Source: Hymenobacter aquaticus (GTDB taxonomy: Bacteria; Bacteroidota; Bacteroidia; Cytophagales; Hymenobacteraceae). Taken from it: a DNA stretch of 64,000 nucleotides. Numbering within the stretch: position 1 is the stretch's first letter; each line of letters opens with the position of its first letter. A model generated the notes under the pieces. It was not told the origin of the DNA. It saw nothing but the letters and a program-made list of their open reading frames with translations, and searched no databases. The stretch is taken from contig NZ_SRLC01000002.1 in NCBI RefSeq assembly GCF_004765605.1, positions 1,178,001-1,242,000 on the forward strand, read 5' to 3'. Shown piece by piece: positions 60,260 to 64,000 of the stretch. A program made the translations under genes and the position numbers.

Positions 60260-60752
60260 TACTGCACTGAGATGGATGGATAAAGTATAGATGCATCGGA
60301 AGCTACTACTGCACACGCAGATACAGCAAAATAAAAAAGGCCCTCAGCGTGCTGCTGAGGGGCTTTTCTGTGGTCGCATAAGGATTAAACAGGTACATTT
60401 AGTCTCCATTGCTTTCCATCGAATACCACGCTGAGGGCTTCGAAAACGCTATTGTTCTGCATTGAGTGGAAAGCAATGGAAAGCAACAATACGAAAACTG
60501 CCACAGAATTATGCCACAGACCGCTGTATGCCGGGCGACCGGCGGGCGTACTCCTGCAGAAGTTTGATTGTGTCAACACTGATGTAGTGTAGTGGCTGAA
60601 GCTACTCTCAGTAGTATTGCCGGTCGACTACATCACTAGGTGCGCCTGCCGCTTGATAGAGTTTGAGTGGCCGGTTGCAAGTCGGGTGCCTAGTTCTCTA
60701 AAAGAAAGAAGCCCCTTCGTAATCTACGAAGGGGCTTCTTTCTTTTAGAGAA
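60260..60752. other. Left flank of the mini-island, no intact gene
   Basis: Contains the left 51-bp repeat, a 13-bp inverted repeat CCATTGCTTTCCA (60406-60418) / TGGAAAGCAATGG (60467-60479), AAAACTGCCACAG (60494-60506) which recurs at 62044-62056, and a nearby second TGCCACAG (60512). These look like recombination or binding sites. No integrase gene is present. Confidence 0.6.
60334..60384. repeat. Left boundary repeat of the tRNA-Arg mini-island
   Basis: 51 bases that match 62066-62116 with one substitution. It contains the tRNA-Arg terminator hairpin and 14 bases of the tRNA 3' end (TGGTCGCATAAGGA). The rest of the tRNA is absent here, as expected of an attachment-site duplication. Confidence 0.88.
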
Positions 60753-60758
60753 CTAGGC
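60688..60758. terminator. 34-bp perfect hairpin at the end of the STAS-like gene
   Basis: Arms 60688-60721 and 60725-60758 are exactly complementary with a 3-base loop. The stem includes the last codons and stop of the STAS-like gene. Its inner part (AAGAAGCCCC / GGGGCTTCTTTCTTTT) could act as a terminator in either direction. Confidence 0.85.
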
Positions 60759-61049
60759 GAAATGCCGGGAGAACTTATCAATATAATCTTTGATTGCTAA
60801 AGCCTGAGAAGGCTTAAAGTCAACAAGCTTAACAAGTTCACGCACACGATCAACGCCAAAGTTCTCGATGAGTTCACCAAACGATGAGTTTAGGAAAGAA
60901 GAAGACATCGGAGTAGCGCCTTTCAACGAAAGACGTACAATCTGTCCTGCACGGAAGTATTTCTCTAACACCGTTTTTAGGCTATAGCCATCGGCGTTGG
61001 TGGATGTGCCAGCCACAATGTGAGCCACATACACTACTGCAGGTTCCAT
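60753..61049 (-). CDS. STAS-like (DUF4325-type) protein
   Basis: 98 residues. The block VRLSLKGATPMSSSFLNSSF, then GELIENFGVDRVRELVKLV, matches the STAS-like DUF4325 family, whose Ser-rich turn (SSSF) sits where anti-anti-sigma factors are phosphorylated. It is transcribed after the GHKL ATPase gene, 34 bases away, so it is the likely partner or substrate of that kinase-like protein. Its start codon lies in a 16-bp palindrome and its stop in a 34-bp hairpin. Codon use is AT-richer than the host. Function is inferred; no target is known. Confidence 0.8.
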   Translation of the reverse strand: MEPAVVYVAHIVAGTSTNADGYSLKTVLEKYFRAGQIVRLSLKGATPMSSSFLNSSFGELIENFGVDRVRELVKLVDFKPSQALAIKDYIDKFSRHFA

Positions 61050-61062
61050 ATATCGATATATG
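61047..61062. promoter_or_regulatory. 16-bp palindrome over the STAS-like start codon
   Basis: CATATATCGATATATG is perfectly self-complementary and contains the gene's ATG. Possible operator or start-site-occluding structure for the second gene of the pair. Confidence 0.55.
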
Positions 61063-61083
61063 ATTTAGGAGGTGGGAAAACGC

Positions 61084-62067
61084 TTATAAACTAAAGTCAA
61101 ACTCTTCTAATTCGACTTCAGCTTCAGGCAGTGCGTCAGTGTCGATGGACACTACTATCAACGTGCCAGGGAAAAAATGGTTCAGGGTGCTTAGCTGTAA
61201 GGCCCCTGTTGAAGTCTGTACAAGCATAGCGAAATTTGATAAGATTGTCAAGCTTCCACCTAGACCACGTACAGCTTCTGACAAAGTATTTAAGCCAAAG
61301 CCACGGTTTTGTGGGGTAGACTGGGTAGTTACTCGTCTACGCAAAGCAGCACGTAATGCATCTGTGTCAGATAAAGCGCTTTTGCCACGCTTTTGCCAGA
61401 GTTTGTTGATGGAGTTTGGGATTCCTACACCAAAGTCACATACGGCTGTTACTATCTTCTTTTTCTTAGGGTAGAACTGAGATACACAATAGCCCCCAGC
61501 TGGTGATTTGGCATGGTCATGTACGTTGTTGAATAGCTCAGCTAAGCAGACATACAGGACGTCCAAGCTTCTATTGCCCGGAACTATGCTTTCGTAGAAG
61601 ACTCGAGCATGATCCGCATATGCATTGATCATGTCCTTATTAATCTGCCACAGACACAAGGTACTGCGCAAATATACTCGATTGTACTGGCTCCTGTCAA
61701 AATCAGGCTTCCAATAGTCGTATAGTCGAAGCCCACTTAGGTAATACTGCAGATTATTAGAGCCTCCCTCGAATTGTGGTGACAAGCCATGCCTATGATA
61801 TTCTTCAATTAAGCATGCTAAAGCTACGATATGGCCTGGTTCTAAAAAGGAGCAATAATTGAAGGTGACTGCAAGGGGTGCGGCATTGCCTAACATATGT
61901 AGGCGAGCTTGATTCAGGAATGATGCGAAGTAAGCATACGATCCAGAAGGGACATTGATAAGTGGAATTGAACTAGCAATAGGGAGCTCTAATTTAGGCT
62001 TTGTACAGAAGCACTTGTTAGTCGAACCGAAGATAATTTCTGCAAAACTGCCACAGGGAAATAACAA
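61084..62067 (-). CDS. STAS-like/GHKL ATPase fusion protein
   Basis: 327 residues if the TTG at 62067 is the start; the next in-frame Met is residue 58. Residues about 30-125 resemble a STAS-like domain (LAVTFNYCSFLEPGHIVALA, YLSGLRLYDYW). Residues about 165-310 are a GHKL (histidine-kinase-like) ATPase: N box LAELFNNVHDHA (Glu177, Asn181), G1 box DFGVGIPNS (Asp211), G2 box RGFGLNTL, then LGGSLTI. No His-box or membrane segment, so it resembles anti-sigma kinases such as SpoIIAB rather than sensor kinases. First gene of the island, just downstream of tRNA-Arg. The frame stays open into the tRNA, so the 5' end is uncertain. Confidence 0.82.
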   Translation of the reverse strand: MLFPCGSFAEIIFGSTNKCFCTKPKLELPIASSIPLINVPSGSYAYFASFLNQARLHMLGNAAPLAVTFNYCSFLEPGHIVALACLIEEYHRHGLSPQFEGGSNNLQYYLSGLRLYDYWKPDFDRSQYNRVYLRSTLCLWQINKDMINAYADHARVFYESIVPGNRSLDVLYVCLAELFNNVHDHAKSPAGGYCVSQFYPKKKKIVTAVCDFGVGIPNSINKLWQKRGKSALSDTDALRAALRRRVTTQSTPQNRGFGLNTLSEAVRGLGGSLTILSNFAMLVQTSTGALQLSTLNHFFPGTLIVVSIDTDALPEAEVELEEFDFSL

Positions 62068-62116
62068 AAAGGCCCTCAGCGTGCTGCTGAGGGCCTTTTC
62101 TGTGGTCGCATAAGGA
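62066..62116. repeat. Right boundary repeat of the mini-island (tRNA side)
   Basis: Second copy of the 51-bp repeat, here attached to the complete tRNA-Arg. It contains the hairpin GGCCCTCAGC ... GCTGAGGGCC, the tRNA terminator, with T-run toward the island. Confidence 0.88.
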
Positions 62117-62176
62117 GTCGAACCTTAAACCTTCTGATTCGTAGTCAGATGCTCTATCCAATTGAGCTATGCAACC
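62103..62176 (-). tRNA. tRNA-Arg (anticodon ACG)
   Basis: On the minus strand: acceptor GGTTGCA / TGCGACC, D arm GCTCAATTGGATAGAGC, anticodon stem TCTGA / TCAGA around CTACGAA (anticodon ACG), T arm with GGTTCGACTCC, discriminator A. The CCA tail is not encoded. It reads CGU-type codons. Its 3' end is the integration site of the adjacent mini-island. Confidence 0.95.
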
Positions 62177-62300
62177 GTTTACCGTTTTGGTGCTGCAAAG
62201 ATACGGGCAAAAAATTGGCGCGCGCAAATCCGGGGCAATAATAATTCTGAAAAAAGGCCCTCAGGGCTCGCAAAAGGCTGAAAGTCAGTTTTAATATTTT

Positions 62301-63011
62301 CTACTCAGCTGTCGTGCTCCGGTTCAGGGCGCGCTTGAGGGCCCGATTGAAGACGTAGTAGAGCCCGAACAGGGAAATAACGACCAGGACCAGCAGCAGC
62401 AGCTTGCCCGCCGTGCCGGTGTCGGGGTGATTCACGAGGGCAAACACATCCTGGGCCTTGGTGCCGAGCCAGTAGAAGAACAAGCTGCGCGGCAGCATAC
62501 CCAGCACGCTGCCCAGCAGAAACCGCCGCCGGTCGATGCGCATTACGGCCAGCACGAAGGTCATCAGGGCGAAGGGCAGCACCGGGGAAATGCGGGTGAG
62601 GATGATGAGTTGCAGGCTTTCGTTTTTGAGCTCCCGCATCACGGCGTCGGCCTTGGGGAAGTGGTGCAGAAAGGTTGTCATCTTGCCGTGGTCGAGGCGG
62701 GAGGCCACCTCGTAGCCCACCAGGGCCGCCAGCGCGTAGGCCACCACCATGCCCGGCAGCCCGGCCCAGTCGAAGTAAAACCCCGTAACCAGCGCTACAA
62801 ACGTAGTAGGCGTGAGGGCGAAGGCCATCGTGACGCCGATAAGCAGGAAGTAGAGCAGCACCTGGCCCAGGCTCAGGTGGTGTAGCAGATCCTGGTAGTT
62901 GTAGAGCAGAATGGTGAGCGAAGTGCTGCCGACAACGGGCATGGCCACCAGCAGTCCCATCGAGAGCAGGGTAGAGGCGTTTTTTTGGAAAAGCTCTTTA
63001 AGAAAAGCCAT
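62301..63011 (-). CDS. TVP38/TMEM64-family membrane protein
   Basis: 236 residues, about six membrane segments. The family (SNARE-associated/DedA superfamily) motifs are ALTPTTFVALVTGFYFDW and LQLIILTRISPVLPFALM, with a conserved Gly/Pro-rich re-entrant region and GMLPRSLFFYWLG. Members are thought to move lipids or affect membrane homeostasis; the substrate here is unknown. It lies upstream of nothing obvious and reads toward the tRNA gene. Confidence 0.9.
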   Translation of the reverse strand: MAFLKELFQKNASTLLSMGLLVAMPVVGSTSLTILLYNYQDLLHHLSLGQVLLYFLLIGVTMAFALTPTTFVALVTGFYFDWAGLPGMVVAYALAALVGYEVASRLDHGKMTTFLHHFPKADAVMRELKNESLQLIILTRISPVLPFALMTFVLAVMRIDRRRFLLGSVLGMLPRSLFFYWLGTKAQDVFALVNHPDTGTAGKLLLLVLVVISLFGLYYVFNRALKRALNRSTTAE

Positions 63012-63086
63012 AGGCAGGGCGCAAAAACAATCGGGCCGGCTAAGAGCAGCCGGCCCGAAGGTAAAACGAAAGAACGGGGCAGAAGG

Positions 63087-63325
63087 CTACACTTCTTCCT
63101 CGGGTTTGCCGGTGGCGTCGGCTTCGAGGGCCAGCTGGGGCTCGGCCGGCCCGTTGGTTTCGCCTGCGTCGTGGGGTTGCGTGATGGTGCCGGTTTGGGG
63201 AGGCAGTCTGCCGGGCTGGTGGGGACGGCCTGCGCGGCCAGGAGGGTGCCGGGCAGCACCCACAGGAGTAGAATGGAAGGGGTTTCGAGCCTGCAACAGG
63301 AGAGGGCCGAACAGGATCTGGTCAT
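63087..63325 (-). pseudogene. Probable frameshifted small exported protein
   Basis: From ATG at 63325 the first frame encodes a signal-peptide-like start (LLLWVLPGTLLAAQAVPTS). Near 63200 the frame with host-like codon use changes to another, which ends GPAEPQLALEADATGKPEEEV and a stop at 63087. The span is not a multiple of three. A single-base error or a real frameshift would explain it. No function can be assigned. Confidence 0.35.
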
Positions 63326-63400
63326 GAAGACACGCCTGAAATACCGGGCTTGGACGCGCAGTCCATGATGGCAGGAAAACTTTTCTGTCGCCGACCTTCT

Positions 63401-63408
63401 TACCTTTG
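63401..63408 (+). promoter_or_regulatory. Promoter -7 element candidate before the cystathionine gamma-synthase gene
   Basis: TACCTTTG matches TAnnTTTG and lies 53 bases before the ATG. The -33 TTG is imperfect (TTTT). Confidence 0.4.
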
Positions 63409-63461
63409 ACGCCCAACGCTGAGCATCGCGTCTTCCTTTTCGATTCCGTAATCCGTTCCCC

Positions 63462-64000
63462 ATGAAATTCGGTACCAAAGCCATCCACGCCGGCGTGCAC
63501 CCTGACCCCACCACCGGGGCCATCATGACGCCCATTTACCAGACGTCCACCTATGTGCAGCGCTCCCCCGGCGACCACAAAGGCTACGAATACTCGCGCA
63601 CCCACAACCCCACCCGCACCCAGCTGCAGGATGCCCTGGCCGCCCTCGACAACGGCCAGCACGGCCTGGCCTTCGCCTCGGGCATGGCCGCCACCGACTG
63701 CGTAATCAAGCTGTTGCAGCCCGGCGACGAGGTGATTTCGACCAACGACCTGTACGGCGGCTCTTACCGCATCTTCACCAAAGTATACGAGCCGCTGGGC
63801 ATCAAATTCCACTTCGTGCCCATGCACGACATGGAAGCCGTGCGGGCCAAGGTGAACGAGCGGACCAAGCTGATCTGGGTGGAAACGCCGACCAACCCGC
63901 TGCTCAACGTCATCGACATTGCCGCCGCTTCTGCCGTGGCCAAGGAAGCCGGGGCCCTGCTGGTGGTCGATAACACCTTCTCCACGCCCTACCTGCAAAC
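63462..64000 (+). CDS. Cystathionine gamma-synthase / gamma-lyase family, 3' end cut by window
   Basis: The first 179 or so residues from MKFGTKAIHAGVHPDPTTGA are visible, with no stop before the window end. Fold type I PLP enzyme of the Cys/Met metabolism family: TPIYQTSTYVQ, YEYSRTHNPTRTQLQ, ALAALDNGQHGLAFASGMAA, NDLYGGSYRIF, WVETPTNPLLNVIDI and VDNTFSTPYLQ. The PLP-binding Lys lies beyond the window. Synthase and lyase cannot be told apart from this part; the sequence ASGMAATDCVIKLL is common to both. Confidence 0.93.
   Translation, partial: MKFGTKAIHAGVHPDPTTGAIMTPIYQTSTYVQRSPGDHKGYEYSRTHNPTRTQLQDALAALDNGQHGLAFASGMAATDCVIKLLQPGDEVISTNDLYGGSYRIFTKVYEPLGIKFHFVPMHDMEAVRAKVNERTKLIWVETPTNPLLNVIDIAAASAVAKEAGALLVVDNTFSTPYLQ

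Larger units (their letters stand above)
60385..62116. mobile_element. 1.7-kb mini-island integrated at the tRNA-Arg 3' end
   Basis: Bounded by 51-bp direct repeats made of the tRNA-Arg 3' end and terminator, AT-richer than its surroundings, and carrying two genes on one strand. No integrase is encoded, so it would depend on a recombinase elsewhere or be a decayed remnant. Confidence 0.75.
63012..63461. other. Gap between the TVP38 and cystathionine gamma-synthase genes
   Basis: Contains the probable frameshifted exported gene listed at 63087-63325 and a promoter-like site at 63401. Otherwise nothing recognised; no SAM-type riboswitch fold was seen before the methionine-pathway gene. Confidence 0.5.

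Noticed and set aside
60512..60597. Tyrosine recombinase C-terminal remnant in the island's left flank
   Set aside because: A minus-strand frame reading HYISVDTIKLLQEYARR faintly recalls the end of integrases, but no catalytic Arg-His-Arg boxes are present and the match is too weak.
63326..63461. SAM riboswitch before the cystathionine gamma-synthase gene
   Set aside because: The leader is too short and has no recognisable multi-helix core.
1..64000. CRISPR array or known defence cassette
   Set aside because: No evenly spaced direct repeats with unique spacers and no Cas, restriction-modification or toxin-antitoxin genes were recognised.

Overview
The window comes from a GC-rich member of the Bacteroidota, most likely the Cytophagales and close to Hymenobacter. 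Two secreted proteins end in type IX secretion (T9SS) sorting domains. Promoter-like sites follow the Bacteroidota pattern (TTTG, about 20 bases, TAnnTTTG). Start codons lack Shine-Dalgarno sites. Intergenic gaps are full of short dyad repeats. No phage, insertion sequence or CRISPR array was seen. Organism assignment is inference from protein style.

Layout. 1-4.1 kb: the 3' part of an alpha-2-macroglobulin-like gene and an exported protein with a lysine/serine tail. 4.1-12.4 kb (minus strand): ferredoxin, ferredoxin-NADP reductase, a small STAS/SEC14-like protein, and glutamate synthase small and large subunits. 12.8-16.1 kb: an atypical response regulator beside a SulP transporter fused to a beta-carbonic anhydrase. 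16.7-24.6 kb: purine catabolism (urate hydroxylase PuuD, HIU hydrolase, OHCU decarboxylase, allantoinase, allantoate amidohydrolase, ureidoglycine aminohydrolase, and a DUF6986 aldolase/CitE-like protein). 24.7-27.4 kb: a secreted beta-helix protein that looks inserted, because a relic of the ureD start lies directly after puuD. 27.9-34.4 kb: urease (ureD, ureG, ureF, ureC, an unknown gene, fused ureAB, a nickel permease-like protein). 34.7-38.5 kb: a hybrid sensor kinase and a LytTR regulator, convergent. 39.1-41.2 kb: two conserved unknowns. 41.6-54.6 kb: a complete branched-chain amino acid operon (ilvE-D-B-N-C-A, leuA-orf-C-D-B) preceded by a Leu/Val/Ile-rich leader peptide and attenuator-like terminator. 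54.7-60.3 kb: GH16 glucanase, TetR regulator, class II aldolase, LacI regulator and a small exported protein. 60.3-62.2 kb: a 1.7-kb AT-richer mini-island bounded by a 51-bp duplication of the tRNA-Arg 3' end plus terminator, carrying a STAS/GHKL ATPase gene and a STAS-like (DUF4325) gene. 62.3-64 kb: a TVP38/TMEM64 membrane protein, a probably frameshifted small exported gene, and the start of a cystathionine gamma-synthase gene cut by the window end.

How it works together. Urate is oxidised and opened to allantoin, allantoate and ureidoglycolate, releasing ammonia. Urea formed downstream is split by the adjacent urease, and ammonia can be assimilated by glutamate synthase. The BCAA operon consumes glutamate through IlvE. 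The most unusual items are the tRNA-bounded STAS/GHKL pair, the ureD relic, the ilv attenuator, and intergenic repeats that have entered coding sequences (alpha-2-macroglobulin, IlvE, LeuC).
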